This document shows, piece after piece, positions 50,525 to 59,670 of a stretch of 64,000 nt of DNA; the stretch's first letter is position 1, and every line of letters begins with the position of its first letter. This DNA comes from Halobacteriales archaeon QS_6_71_20 (GTDB lineage Archaea > Halobacteriota > Halobacteria > Halobacteriales > Haloferacaceae), in contig PXRU01000029.1 in the NCBI GenBank assembly GCA_003020945.1, forward strand, positions 47,106-111,105, given 5' to 3'. The position numbers and the translations under genes are program-made. The notes beneath the pieces are model-generated. The model was not told the origin of the DNA, made no database searches, and saw only the letters and a program-made list of their open reading frames with translations.

Positions 50525-51187
50525 TCACGACTCCCGACCGCCCGAGACGACGCGCTCGGCGGTGATGACGCCCACCTGGTCGTGGACGCGGTCCACCTGG
50601 GTCACCGCGTAGCCGGCGTCGGTGAAGTGATCGACGAGCGTGCCGACCGTCGCCGGGTCGTCCACCTCCGGGCTGTAGAACGGCTCCTCGGGGTCCGGCT
50701 CCCCGAAGAACATCACGTCGCCGAGGACGATCCGTCGGGGTCCCACCGAGTCGCTCCGGCCGGGCGTGCCGCCGCCGTCGAGGGCCGCCCACGTCCCGAT
50801 CGCCTCGCGTTTCTCCCCGTCCGCGAGGTGATGCAGGGCGAAGTTCGAGGTGACGACCTGCGCCTCGCCCCCGTACTCCGGCTCCCGGAACTCGCCGTAG
50901 CCGAACTCGACGTTCTCGATGTCGGCGTCGGCGGCCTTCCCGCGGGCCCGCTCCAGCATCCCGTCGCTCACGTCGCGGCCGACCACTCGCTCGGCGTCGC
51001 CGGCCAGCGCGAGCGCGATGGCGCCCGTTCCGGTGCCCAGATCGAGCACCGTGTCGGTCCCGTTCGGGGCGGCGCGACGGACGACCAGCCCCGCGCAGGC
51101 CTCGTACTCCTCGCTGTTCTGGTCGTCGTCGTACTCGCCGGCGGCCGCGGAGAAGCGGGCCGCGTGTTCAGCGATCGTTTTCTTCAC
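50525..51187 (-). CDS. Class I SAM-dependent methyltransferase
   Basis: 220 residues. Motif I VLDLGTGTGAIALALAGDAE near residue 47 binds SAM; the acidic end of motif II is in VVGRDVSDGMLERARGKA, and VVTSNFALHHL is motif IV. LGDVMFFGEPDPEEPFYSPE is unusual and may be substrate-related. Substrate unknown. It overlaps the Rpp30 gene by 20 bp and precedes Pop5 by 15 bp, so its fixed place among RNase P genes suggests an RNA or RNP target, but this is inference. Confidence 0.85.
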   Translation of the reverse strand: MKKTIAEHAARFSAAAGEYDDDQNSEEYEACAGLVVRRAAPNGTDTVLDLGTGTGAIALALAGDAERVVGRDVSDGMLERARGKAADADIENVEFGYGEFREPEYGGEAQVVTSNFALHHLADGEKREAIGTWAALDGGGTPGRSDSVGPRRIVLGDVMFFGEPDPEEPFYSPEVDDPATVGTLVDHFTDAGYAVTQVDRVHDQVGVITAERVVSGGRES

Positions 51188-51917
51188 ACCCGTCCACTCG
51201 GACCCCCGGGGAAATGAACTCCGCGGAGCGGCGCTCCCGGTTGCGCGCGGCGAGCCGCCCCCACTCGGCGAGTCCGGCGTGGATCCGGCCGTCGTCGAAC
51301 CCCAGCTCCGCCCCGAGGGCGACCAGCTCCCGCGGCGAGCGCAGCTCCAGATGCGACGACGGCCGCGCGCTCACCACGTACGGCGCGTCGTAGTGGTCGA
51401 CGATCTCCCGGAGCTTCCGCAGTCCCTGGATCGCGCGCACCCGGCTCCCGCCCGACGCCCGCAGCGCCGGTCCGAGGTCGAACTCCACGCGGGTCCCGTG
51501 TTCGACGGCGGCCTTCGCGAGCACGTGGTTGAACCCCCCCTCGCCGGACAGCGGCGCCGCGAGCACGTCGACCCGGTCCTGTTCGACCGCGAACCGGTTG
51601 AGCGCGTCCGTCCCGCCGCGAACGAGCACCAGCGGGAAGTCGGGCCGGAAGTTCCCCACCGCGCCGCTTGCGGAGGACGGCTCGTCGGCGACGACCTCCA
51701 CGGCCGGCACCACGTCGACGCCGTAGCGGTCGCGGAGGGCGTCGGCGTCGAACGCGGCCTCCCGAGTGCGGACCACGAGGCCGCCGTACCCGAACCGGCG
51801 GGCGGTCCGGGCCAGTCGACCCGCCGTCGCGTCCCCCTCCGGGTGGGCGTGGGCGGCCTCGTACGGCGGCGCCTCGCGCGACGGCTCGCCGGACCTGGAG
51901 GCGTCGGCGTCCGTCAC
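51168..51917 (-). CDS. rnp3: Ribonuclease P protein component 3 (Rpp30)
   Basis: 249 residues. Protein subunit of RNase P with a TIM-barrel (PHP-like) fold. ARRFGYGGLVVRTREAAFD near residue 40, LVLVRGGTDALNRFAVEQDR near 97, VDVLAAPLSGEGGFNHVLAK and AAVEHGTRVEFDLG, then RLRKLREIVDHYDAPYVVSA (as LRKLREIVDHYDAPYVVS) match archaeal Rpp30. The start ATG 51917 overlaps the end of the FolC-FolP gene by four bases. Confidence 0.92.
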   Translation of the reverse strand: MTDADASRSGEPSREAPPYEAAHAHPEGDATAGRLARTARRFGYGGLVVRTREAAFDADALRDRYGVDVVPAVEVVADEPSSASGAVGNFRPDFPLVLVRGGTDALNRFAVEQDRVDVLAAPLSGEGGFNHVLAKAAVEHGTRVEFDLGPALRASGGSRVRAIQGLRKLREIVDHYDAPYVVSARPSSHLELRSPRELVALGAELGFDDGRIHAGLAEWGRLAARNRERRSAEFISPGVRVDGCEENDR

Positions 51918-54496
51918 GGCCGGTCACCGCCCGCGGCGCCGCCGTCGAACCCCTCGGGGTCGGCGGCCGCGTTCGCGACCCCGACGGCGGCGACGTTCGC
52001 GGCGGCGTCGTGGACCCGGACGATATCGGCGCCGTTGGCCGCCGCCAGCGCCGTGGCGGCGACCGTGCCGTGGGGGGCGTCGCCGGCCGTCTCGCCGGTC
52101 AGCTCGAACATCGACTTGTGGGAGTGACCGACCAGCACCGGACAGCCGAGCGCGTCGAACTCGCCGAGCCGGCCCAACAGCTCGAAGTTCTCCCGCCGCG
52201 ACTTCCCGAAGCCGATCCCGGGGTCGACGATCACGTTCTCGCGGGGGATGCCGGCCTTCTCCGCGAGCAGGACGCGCTCGCCCAGCTCCGCGATCACGTC
52301 CTCGACGACGTCGTCGTAGTCGGGGTCGCTCTCCGGGTCGACGGGGGCGTCGATGCTGTGCATCACGATCACCGGCACGTCCCGCTCGGCCGCGAGAAAG
52401 CGCATCTCGGGGTCCTCCAGGCCGGTCACGTCGTTGAGCACGTCCGCGCCGGCGTCCAACGCCGCCGCCGCGACGGCCGCCTTCCGCGTGTCCACGGAGA
52501 TCAGCGCGTCGGCGTCGGCGACCGCCTCGACGACGGGGACGATGCGCTCGATCTCCTCGGCGGCGGGGACCGGGTCGGCGCCGGGACGGGTCGACTCCCC
52601 GCCCACGTCGACGATGTCGACGCCCGCCTCGACCAGCGCCTCCGCCTGCGCGAGCGCGTCCGCCTCGTCGACGTACTCGCCGCCGTCGTGGAACGAGTCG
52701 GGGGTGACGTTGAGGATCCCCATCACCGCGGTGCCGTCGTCCCACGGGTAGTCGCTGGCGCCGCCCGCCGCGCCGTCCGCGGTGTCCGCGATGTCTGCGA
52801 CGTCCGCACTTTCCGCGGCGTTAGCGCCGTCAGCGCCGTCTGCGTCGTCTGCGCCGTCATCGACACCCCCCCCGAGTCCGATCGCCTCCCGGAGGTCGGC
52901 CGCGACCCCGGAGAGCCCGTGACCGAGGTCGGCGAGCGCGTCCGCGAGCGCGTCGAACTCCGTCCGGCTCCCCGAGAGCACGACCTCCGAGCGCTCGCCG
53001 GCGTCGACGCCGCCCACGCCGCAGGCGACGCCCGTCCGCGCCGCCTCGCGGCGGAGACGGGTCGACTGCGACTCGGAGACGCGGGTCCGCACCGTCTCGT
53101 GAACGACCGCCCCGGCGGTCCGGTCGACCGCCTCCTCGGGCACGTCCGCGTCGGCGAGCGTCCCCCTCGCGTCGGCGACGTCGGCCGGCGACTTGGGGAC
53201 GATCTGGCGCGTCCACGTCGTCCGCGCCTCGGCGACGCAGAACAGCGACCCCGTGAGCAGCACGCAGTCCCCCTCGTCGGCCGTCTCCCGGGCGGCAGCC
53301 AGCGCGTCGGCGACGGCCTCGCCCGCGGTGACCGCGGCGTCGCTCGCGCGGTCGAACACCCGCGCGAGCACCTCGGGGTCCTCCGCGCGCTCCAGCGCGG
53401 GCGCGCAGGTGTGGACCGTCGCCGGCGCGGGGAGCGCGGCGGCCATCTCCGCGTGGTCCTTGTCGTGCATCGCGCCGAACACCAGGTGGAGGTCGTCGTA
53501 GTCGAACTCCGCGAGCGTCTCCGCGACCGTCGCGCAGGCGGCGGGGTTGTGCGCGCCGTCGAGGACGACCCGCGGCGACGACTCCATCACCTCGAACCGG
53601 CCGGGCCAGTGGGCGTTGCGCAGCCCCCGCGCCAGCGTCGCGTCGTCGCCGACGCCCAACTGTCTCGCGAGCGCGGCGGCGACGCCGGCGTTGGTCGCCT
53701 GGTACGCCCCCAGCAGGGGGATCCGCGTCTCGACGGTCCAGCCGTCGCCCGCGAGCGCGACCCGCGACTCCTGGCCGCTGACGGCGCCCTCGTACGTCGC
53801 CGAGATCGCCGCCTCGTCGGCGGCCGGGCCGCCGGTCGGCCCGCTCACCGTGACGATCTCGCCGGCGACCTCCCGCACCGTCGACAGTGCCTCGCCCTCG
53901 GTTGCCGTGACGAGAGCGTGCCCCGACGGGTCGGGTGCGACCTGCGCCTTCGTGCGGGCGATCTCCGCGACGGTGTCGCCGAGGACGGCGGTGTGCTCCA
54001 GGGAGACGTTCGTTACCGCCGCGGCGACGGGGTCGACGGCCGAGGTGGCGTCGAACTCCCCGCCCATCCCGACCTCGAGCACCGCGGCGTCGACGCCGGC
54101 GCGGTCGAACCGCCACAGCGAAAGCGCCGTGACGACCTCGAAGAACGTGAGCGGCTCGCCGTCGGCGGCGCGGTCGACCAGCCACGGCTTCGCCGCCTCG
54201 ACGAACGCCGTCACCTCCGCCTTCGGCACCGGGCGCCCGTCGACGCGGACCCGCTCGCGGAGGTCCTCGAAGTGTGGGGAGGTGTACAGCCCCACGCTGC
54301 GGCCGTCCTCCCTGAGGACGGACTCGACCATCCGGGCGACGCTCCCCTTCCCGTTCGACCCCGCGACCTGGACGAAGTCGATCCCCTCGTGGGGGTCGCC
54401 CAGGTGGGCCAACAGGTCCCGAACGGACTCGATGCCGGGCTCGACCTGGAAGCGCCGGAGGTCGAAGAGGAAGTTCGCCGCCTCGTGGTAGCGCAT
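51914..54496 (-). CDS. folCP: Fused folylpolyglutamate synthase/dihydropteroate synthase (FolC-FolP)
   Basis: 860 residues from ATG 54496. The N-terminal ~420 residues are FolC: VQVAGSNGKGSVARMVESVL (P-loop), GLYTSPHFEDLRERVRVDGR, AAVLEVGMGGEFDATSAVDP and VVLDGAHNPAACATVAETLA. The C-terminal ~290 residues are FolP: AVMGILNVTPDSFHDGGEYV near 600, DIVDVGGESTRPGADPVP, NDVTGLEDPEMRFLA and IVDPGIGFGKSRRENFELLG. A linker of ~170 residues with an acidic repeat (DDGADDADGADGANAAESAD) joins them. It makes dihydropteroate and adds glutamates in folate synthesis. The same fusion is known in haloarchaea. Confidence 0.95.
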   Translation of the reverse strand: MRYHEAANFLFDLRRFQVEPGIESVRDLLAHLGDPHEGIDFVQVAGSNGKGSVARMVESVLREDGRSVGLYTSPHFEDLRERVRVDGRPVPKAEVTAFVEAAKPWLVDRAADGEPLTFFEVVTALSLWRFDRAGVDAAVLEVGMGGEFDATSAVDPVAAAVTNVSLEHTAVLGDTVAEIARTKAQVAPDPSGHALVTATEGEALSTVREVAGEIVTVSGPTGGPAADEAAISATYEGAVSGQESRVALAGDGWTVETRIPLLGAYQATNAGVAAALARQLGVGDDATLARGLRNAHWPGRFEVMESSPRVVLDGAHNPAACATVAETLAEFDYDDLHLVFGAMHDKDHAEMAAALPAPATVHTCAPALERAEDPEVLARVFDRASDAAVTAGEAVADALAAARETADEGDCVLLTGSLFCVAEARTTWTRQIVPKSPADVADARGTLADADVPEEAVDRTAGAVVHETVRTRVSESQSTRLRREAARTGVACGVGGVDAGERSEVVLSGSRTEFDALADALADLGHGLSGVAADLREAIGLGGGVDDGADDADGADGANAAESADVADIADTADGAAGGASDYPWDDGTAVMGILNVTPDSFHDGGEYVDEADALAQAEALVEAGVDIVDVGGESTRPGADPVPAAEEIERIVPVVEAVADADALISVDTRKAAVAAAALDAGADVLNDVTGLEDPEMRFLAAERDVPVIVMHSIDAPVDPESDPDYDDVVEDVIAELGERVLLAEKAGIPRENVIVDPGIGFGKSRRENFELLGRLGEFDALGCPVLVGHSHKSMFELTGETAGDAPHGTVAATALAAANGADIVRVHDAAANVAAVGVANAAADPEGFDGGAAGGDRP

Positions 54497-54590
54497 ACGC
54501 TCACCGATCCGCGGCGCGCGCTTATGAGTAACGGGACCGGGTCGGAGGGACGCGCGGTCGACCGGTTCCGTCGGCCCGGTCCACGCCGTG

Positions 54591-54683
54591 TCCCAGGTGG
54601 TTCCGCCGGACCAGTCCCTGCCGTTCCCTGGGTGGTCCCGCCGGACCGATCCCTGCTGTTCCCTGGGTGGTCCCCGACGGTCC
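54591..54683 (+). repeat. 35-bp tandem repeat between folCP and the kinase gene
   Basis: GGTGGT(T/C)CCGCCGGACC recurs with a period of exactly 35 bp: GGTGG begins at 54596, 54631 and 54666, each preceded by TCCC(A/TG). About 2.6 copies, with a few substitutions. It fills most of the 188-bp gap (54497-54684), where no gene is seen. Confidence 0.85.
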
Positions 54684-54684
54684 G

Positions 54685-55833
54685 CTACCGCGAGGGCGCG
54701 AACTCGAACCGCGCGCCGCCCTCGTCGCCCTCGGTGACGTCGGCCGTCCACCCGTGAGCGTTCGCGATCTCGCGGACGGTCGCCAGCCCGACCCCGGTGC
54801 CGTCGTCGGCGGTCGTGTACCCGCGGTCGAACACGGCGTCCCGGTCGTCGGAGTCGATCCCGTCGCCGTCGTCGGCCACCGCGAAGCCGCCGTCCGGAAG
54901 CGGCTCGACCACGATCCGGACGTCGTCGCCGCCGTGCTCGACGCTGTTGCGGAAGCAGTTCTCCAGCAGCGTCCGGAGCCGTTCGGGGTCGGCCAGGACC
55001 TCGGCGTCGCCGTCGACGTCGAGGGCGGCCGCGGGGGCGTCGACGGTCGACCACGCCGCCGCCGCGACCGTCGACAGCCGGACCGGCTCGGGGTCGTCGA
55101 CCGCCGCCCCCTGTCTCGCCAGCTCGAGCATCGAGTCGACGAGCGCGTCGATCCGGTCGAGCGCCTCGGCGGCGCTCTCCAGTTCCTCGACGTCGCCCGT
55201 CTCCCGCGCCAGGTCGACGTACCCCCGGGCGACGCTCAACGGGTTCCGGAGGTCGTGGGACACGATCGAGGCGAAGCGGTCGAGCCGCTCGTTCTGCCGC
55301 TCCAGTCGGGCGGTCCGCTCGGCCAGCGTCGCGCGCCGCCGGGCACGGTCCATCGCCGCCTCCACGTTGGCCGCCAACACCCGGGCCAGCTCCGCGTCGC
55401 CGCGGTCGATATCGCCCGACCGGTCGGACCCCAGCGTCACGACGCCGTGGTCGTCCAGCGGGGCCACGAGCATGCTCCCCTGGCCCGCGCGCGGGACGTC
55501 GTCGTCGATCTCCGTGACGTCCTGGAACACGAGCAGCTCGCCGTCCTCGAACGCGTCCCACTGCACCGTCTCTCCGCGGTCGTACGCGCTCCGCCCGCCG
55601 GTGCGTTCCTCGAGGGCCGCCGACACCGCCGTCGGGAGCAGCCGGTCGGTGTCCGGGTCGTACAGCCGCACGGTGTGCAGCGAGAACCCGAGAACGTCCG
55701 TCGCCGCCGTGGCCGCGATGTCGGCCACCGCCTCCCGGGAGTCCGCGCGCATCATCCGCCGCGTGGCGCCGTGCAGGCTCGCGAGCTTCTCCGGGGTTTC
55801 CGCGTTCTCCTCGGCCGAGCGTCCCTCCGTCAT
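54685..55833 (-). CDS. Sensor histidine kinase with GAF domain
   Basis: 382 residues. Residues ~25-165 form a GAF-type sensor (FSLHTVRLYDPDTDRLLPTA, VFQDVTEIDDDVPRAGQGSM). The kinase core follows: H-box FASIVSHDLRNPLSVARGYV near 190, N-box LRTLLENCFRNSVEHGGDDV near 283, G1 VADDGDGIDSDDRDAVFDRG and G2 DGTGVGLATVREIANAHGWT. Cytoplasmic, with no membrane segments. It probably phosphorylates an unlinked response regulator, as none is adjacent. ATG 55833 is the natural start. Confidence 0.93.
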   Translation of the reverse strand: MTEGRSAEENAETPEKLASLHGATRRMMRADSREAVADIAATAATDVLGFSLHTVRLYDPDTDRLLPTAVSAALEERTGGRSAYDRGETVQWDAFEDGELLVFQDVTEIDDDVPRAGQGSMLVAPLDDHGVVTLGSDRSGDIDRGDAELARVLAANVEAAMDRARRRATLAERTARLERQNERLDRFASIVSHDLRNPLSVARGYVDLARETGDVEELESAAEALDRIDALVDSMLELARQGAAVDDPEPVRLSTVAAAAWSTVDAPAAALDVDGDAEVLADPERLRTLLENCFRNSVEHGGDDVRIVVEPLPDGGFAVADDGDGIDSDDRDAVFDRGYTTADDGTGVGLATVREIANAHGWTADVTEGDEGGARFEFAPSR

Positions 55834-55959
55834 CCGATATCCTCTGCGATACTGTGGTCCCGGGAGTGTGACGACAAATACGGTCGCCTCGGATTCACCG
55901 CTCGCGCACCGAAATCAACTCCGAGCGACCGACGGGCACCGCGACCGTTCGCGGACATC

Positions 55960-57549
55960 TCAGTCGTGGCGGAACGCACGGTCGCCGGTGAACACCATCG
56001 CCATGTCGTGGCCGTCCGCGGCCGCGATCACGTCGTCGTCGTTGACGGAGCCGCCGGGCTGGATCACCGCCTCGATGCCCGCGTCGGCGGCCGCCTCGAT
56101 CCCGTCCGGGAACGGGAAGAACGCGTCCGAGGCCATCACGGCCCCCTCGGCGGACTTCCCCTCGGCGTCCCGCTCGGCCTTCATCGCCGCCAGCTCCACG
56201 GCGTCGACGCGGCTCACCTGCCCCATGCCGACGCCGACCGTCTCCGTCCCCGTCGCGAACAGGACGCCGTTCGACTTGACGTGTTTCATCACCCGCCACG
56301 CGAACAGCATCGTCTCCATCTCCCCGTCGGTCGGAGCGCGCTCGGTGGCGACCTCCAGGTCGTCGCGCTCGGGCGCCCGGAGGTCGCGCTCCTGGACGAG
56401 CCGCCCGCCGACGATGGGCTTCTCGGTGAGCGGCTCGGCGCGGTCGCCGAACGTCGCCTCCTCGCCCGCGTCGAGCACGCGGAGGTCGTCCGACTCCAAC
56501 AGCACGTCCAGCGCGTCGTCGGCGTAGCCGGGCGCGACGACGACCTCCTTGAACGAGTCGACGATCAGCTCGGCGGTGTCGGCGTCGCACTCGCGGTTCA
56601 GCGCGACGATGCCGCCGAACGCCGACTTCGCGTCCGTCGACAGCGCGTCGGCGTACGCCGCCGCGAGCGTGTCGGCGGTCGCACAGCCGGCGGGGTTAGT
56701 GTGTTTGATCACGGCCGCCGCGGGCTCGTCGAACTCCTTCACGAGGTTGCACGCGCCGTCGGCGTCGTTGTAGTTGTTGTACGAGAGCGCTCTGGCGCCC
56801 TCGTTGAGCCGGTCGGCGGCGACGACGTTCGCCTCCTCGCAGGTCGTGTCGGCGTACAGCGCGGCGTCCTGGTGTGGGTTCTCGCCGTACCGCAGTTCCC
56901 GCACGCGGTCCTCGCTGCTCGCCCGTCGTTCGGGGAACCGCCCGCCGTCGTCGCCGTCAACCGTGACCGTACCGTCGTCGAGGTCGACCGACACGCGGTC
57001 CTCGGCGAACCACCTGAGGGCGCGGGGGTACGCCGCGAACTCGGCCTCGTACAGCACGCGCTCCTCCAGGTCCGACACGTCGTCGCCCTCGTACACGGGG
57101 ACGGACTCCTGGGTGACGATCGGGCCGTCGTCGACCGCCTCGGTGACGACGTGGACGGTGCAGCCGGTCCGGCGGACGCCCGCCTCGAGGGCGCGCTCGT
57201 GGGCGTTGCGTCCGGGAAACGACGGGAGCAGCGCCGGGTGGACGTTCAGCGTCGTCGGCGTCGCGTCGAGGAAGGTGTCGGTCAGGACGCGCATGTAGCC
57301 GTCCAGACAGACGAGGTCGAACTCGTACCCGGAGAGGGCTTCGAGGACCCGCTCCTCGTGGGCCGCCCGGTCCTCGCCGTCGGCGCGCTCGACGACCGCC
57401 GTCGCCACGCCCCGCTTCTCCATCGCGTCGAGCACCGGCGCGTCGGCGTCGTTCGTCACGACGACCGACAGCTCCGCCCCGCCGGGAGCCCGGTCGGCCA
57501 CGTTCCGAAGGTTGCGCCCGCGGTTGCTCGCCATGCCCGCGATCTTCAT
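55960..57549 (-). CDS. purNH: Bifunctional GAR transformylase/AICAR transformylase (PurN-PurH fusion)
   Basis: 529 residues from ATG 57549. The first ~190 residues are PurN: MKIAGMASNRGRNLRNVADR, LDGYMRVLTDTFLDATPTTL then NVHPALLPSFPGRNAHERAL and GCTVHVVTEAVDDGPIV. The rest is the AICAR transformylase domain of PurH: RELRYGENPHQDAALYADTT, ALSYNNYNDADGACNLVKEF, VIKHTNPAGCATADTLAAAY, SAFGGIVALNRECDADTAEL and SDAFFPFPDGIEAAADAGIE. The IMP cyclohydrolase half of bacterial PurH is missing; archaea use PurO for that step. So one protein does both folate-dependent formyl transfers of purine synthesis. Confidence 0.95.
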   Translation of the reverse strand: MKIAGMASNRGRNLRNVADRAPGGAELSVVVTNDADAPVLDAMEKRGVATAVVERADGEDRAAHEERVLEALSGYEFDLVCLDGYMRVLTDTFLDATPTTLNVHPALLPSFPGRNAHERALEAGVRRTGCTVHVVTEAVDDGPIVTQESVPVYEGDDVSDLEERVLYEAEFAAYPRALRWFAEDRVSVDLDDGTVTVDGDDGGRFPERRASSEDRVRELRYGENPHQDAALYADTTCEEANVVAADRLNEGARALSYNNYNDADGACNLVKEFDEPAAAVIKHTNPAGCATADTLAAAYADALSTDAKSAFGGIVALNRECDADTAELIVDSFKEVVVAPGYADDALDVLLESDDLRVLDAGEEATFGDRAEPLTEKPIVGGRLVQERDLRAPERDDLEVATERAPTDGEMETMLFAWRVMKHVKSNGVLFATGTETVGVGMGQVSRVDAVELAAMKAERDAEGKSAEGAVMASDAFFPFPDGIEAAADAGIEAVIQPGGSVNDDDVIAAADGHDMAMVFTGDRAFRHD

Positions 57550-57601
57550 ACGGGAACGCTCCCGCGCCGCCGGAAAGAGCGTTGCGGTCCGCGCCCGCTC
57601 G

Positions 57602-57703
57602 GTATGCACGGACGCGCATCGAAACCGGCTCGCGCATCGACGATTTCCAGACACGTATGCACACACGTGGATGCCGCCGCCCGCGCCGACCGAAACCGAT
57701 TTG
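57602..57703. promoter_or_regulatory. Divergent purNH-purB promoter region
   Basis: Between the two purine genes (57550-57726) GTATGCAC occurs twice in direct orientation (57602-57609 and 57655-57662). CGAAACCGATTTG (57691-57703) is placed about 30 bp before the purB ATG and looks like its BRE/TATA element. The direct repeats could be sites for joint control of both genes; this is only suggestive. Confidence 0.4.
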
Positions 57704-57726
57704 CCGCCGGCGTCGGGAGCGCGGGT

Positions 57727-59121
57727 ATGGAGATCCCCCGCGAGGACCCCCTCGCCGCCGTCTCGCCGCTCGACGGTCGCTACGCCGGTCGCACAGAGCC
57801 GCTCGTCCCGTACGCCGGCGAGGCGGGACTGATCCGCGCCCGCGTCCGCGTGGAGGTCGAGTACCTGCTCGCGCTCGCCGCCGAGGCGGGCGTCGACCTC
57901 GACCTCTCGGCCGAGGAGCGCGACGGCCTCCGCGCCGTCGCCGACGACCTCTCGGCCGCCGACGCGCGCCTCGTCAAGCGGCTGGAGACGGAGGGGGCCG
58001 AGGGGTACGCCGCCACCGGCCACGACGTGAAGGCGGTGGAGTACTTCCTGCGCATCGAGACGCCCGAGCGGCTCCACCCGTGGATCCACTTCGGGCTCAC
58101 CAGCGAGGACGTGAACAACCTCGCCCAACGGCTCCTGATCGGGCCGGCCGTCGAGTCGGTGCTGGTGCCGGCGCTGCGGGACCTCCGCGACACGCTCGTC
58201 GCCGATGCCCGGACCCACCGCGACGTGCCGATGCTCGCGCGGACGCACGGCCAGCCCGCGACGCCGACGACCTGGGGGAAGGAGCTGGCCGTCTACGCCG
58301 CCCGACTCGCTACGGCCGTCGGCCGCGTCGAGTCGGCCGCCGCGTCGCTGTCGGGGAAGCTCGCGGGCGCCTCGGGCACCTACGCCGCCCACCGCGCCGC
58401 CTATCCGGACGTGGACTGGCGGGCGTTCTCCCGGGCGTTCGTCGGCTCGCTCGGGTTCGACCACGCGCCGCTCTCGACCCAGGTGAACCCCTGTGACGAC
58501 CTCGCGGCGCTGTTCGACGCGCTCCGCGGCGTCAACAACGTCCTCCTCGACCTGGACCGGGACGCGTGGCTGTACGTCTCCGACCGCTACCTCGGGCAGG
58601 ACGCGACCGAGGGGGAGACGGGCTCCTCGACGATGCCGCACAAGGTGAACCCCATCGACTTCGAGAACAGCGAGGGGAACCTCTCGAAGGCGAACTCGGA
58701 GCTGACGTTCCTCGCGGACTACGTCACCACCTCGCGGCTCCAGCGCGACCTCTCGGACTCGACGGTGAAGCGGAACGTCGGCGCGGCGCTGGCCCACTGC
58801 CTCGTCGGCTACTCGAAGACCGCCGACGGCCTCGCGACGGTCGTCCCGAACGAACGCGTGATGCGCGAGGAGCTGGAGGCCACGCCCGAGGTGATCGGCG
58901 AGGCCGTCCAGACGATCCTCCGCCGGGAGGGCGACACGGACGCCTACGAGCGCGTGAAGGAACTCACGCGGGGCGAGCGCGTCACGCTGGCGGAGTTCCG
59001 GGAGCTGTTCGACGACCTCGACGTCGCGGAGCCGGTCCGCGAGGAGCTTTGCGCGCTGACGCCCGCCGGCTACGTCGGCTACGGCGGCGACCTCGTGGAC
59101 GAACTGGACCGGGCGGAGTAG
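57727..59121 (+). CDS. purB: Adenylosuccinate lyase
   Basis: 464 residues from ATG 57727. It cleaves SAICAR and adenylosuccinate in purine synthesis. AVSPLDGRYAGRTEPLVPYA near the start, ATGHDVKAVEYFLRIETPER near 97, WIHFGLTSEDVNNLAQRLL near 119, LARTHGQPATPTTWGKELAV near 173 and the fumarase-family signature TGSSTMPHKVNPIDFENSEG near 298 with the catalytic Ser loop. It is divergent from purNH, another purine gene. Length is normal. Confidence 0.96.
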   Translation: MEIPREDPLAAVSPLDGRYAGRTEPLVPYAGEAGLIRARVRVEVEYLLALAAEAGVDLDLSAEERDGLRAVADDLSAADARLVKRLETEGAEGYAATGHDVKAVEYFLRIETPERLHPWIHFGLTSEDVNNLAQRLLIGPAVESVLVPALRDLRDTLVADARTHRDVPMLARTHGQPATPTTWGKELAVYAARLATAVGRVESAAASLSGKLAGASGTYAAHRAAYPDVDWRAFSRAFVGSLGFDHAPLSTQVNPCDDLAALFDALRGVNNVLLDLDRDAWLYVSDRYLGQDATEGETGSSTMPHKVNPIDFENSEGNLSKANSELTFLADYVTTSRLQRDLSDSTVKRNVGAALAHCLVGYSKTADGLATVVPNERVMREELEATPEVIGEAVQTILRREGDTDAYERVKELTRGERVTLAEFRELFDDLDVAEPVREELCALTPAGYVGYGGDLVDELDRAE

Positions 59122-59124
59122 CGC

Positions 59125-59670
59125 TCAGCGCGGGCGGACGGAGGCGAACCGGTCGTCGTCGAGATACACCGCGCCGTCGCGAACCGCGACGCCGACGGGG
59201 TCGAGCTCCTCGCCGACGCACGGTCCCCACGTACAGAGCCCGTCGCCGCACTCGAAGCGTGCGCCGTGCTCATGGCAGACGATCTCCCCGTCCTCGACGC
59301 GGGCTCCCCGGCCGGTGTCGAGCGGCACCTCGGGCCGGTGGGGACAGGAGTTGCGCCACGCGAACACCTCGGCGGCGTCGGCGTCGCGCCGGAGAACGAA
59401 CTCGACGCCGCGGCGGCCGTCCGGCCGCATCGCCGTCCGCCGGATCGTGGTGTCGGTCGGCACGTCCGACAGTGACGCGACGAACAGCGGGTCCGTCTCG
59501 GTGTCGTCGCCGTCCACGGCGGCGTCGGCGTCCGCGCCGTCCGCCCGCCCCTCGTCGACGTCGAACCGGAAGGTCGCGCCGTCGGCGTCTATCTCCCCCT
59601 CGGAGTCGTAGACGGTCTCCCGTTCCGTCCCGTCGTCGGTCTCCACGGTCACGCGCACCGGATCGTCCAT
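59125..59670 (-). CDS. Rieske [2Fe-2S] domain protein
   Basis: 181 residues. The C-terminal ~115 residues are a Rieske ferredoxin domain with cluster ligands in NSCPHRPEVPLD (Cys-x-His) and IVCHEHGARFECG (Cys-x-x-His), followed by GPCVGEELDPVGVAVRDGAV. The first ~60 residues are an acidic, variable segment with a small beta domain (TVYDSEGEIDADGATFRFDV). It is of the soluble ferredoxin type, probably passing electrons to an unknown oxygenase. The end is three bases from the convergent purB stop. Confidence 0.87.
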   Translation of the reverse strand: MDDPVRVTVETDDGTERETVYDSEGEIDADGATFRFDVDEGRADGADADAAVDGDDTETDPLFVASLSDVPTDTTIRRTAMRPDGRRGVEFVLRRDADAAEVFAWRNSCPHRPEVPLDTGRGARVEDGEIVCHEHGARFECGDGLCTWGPCVGEELDPVGVAVRDGAVYLDDDRFASVRPR

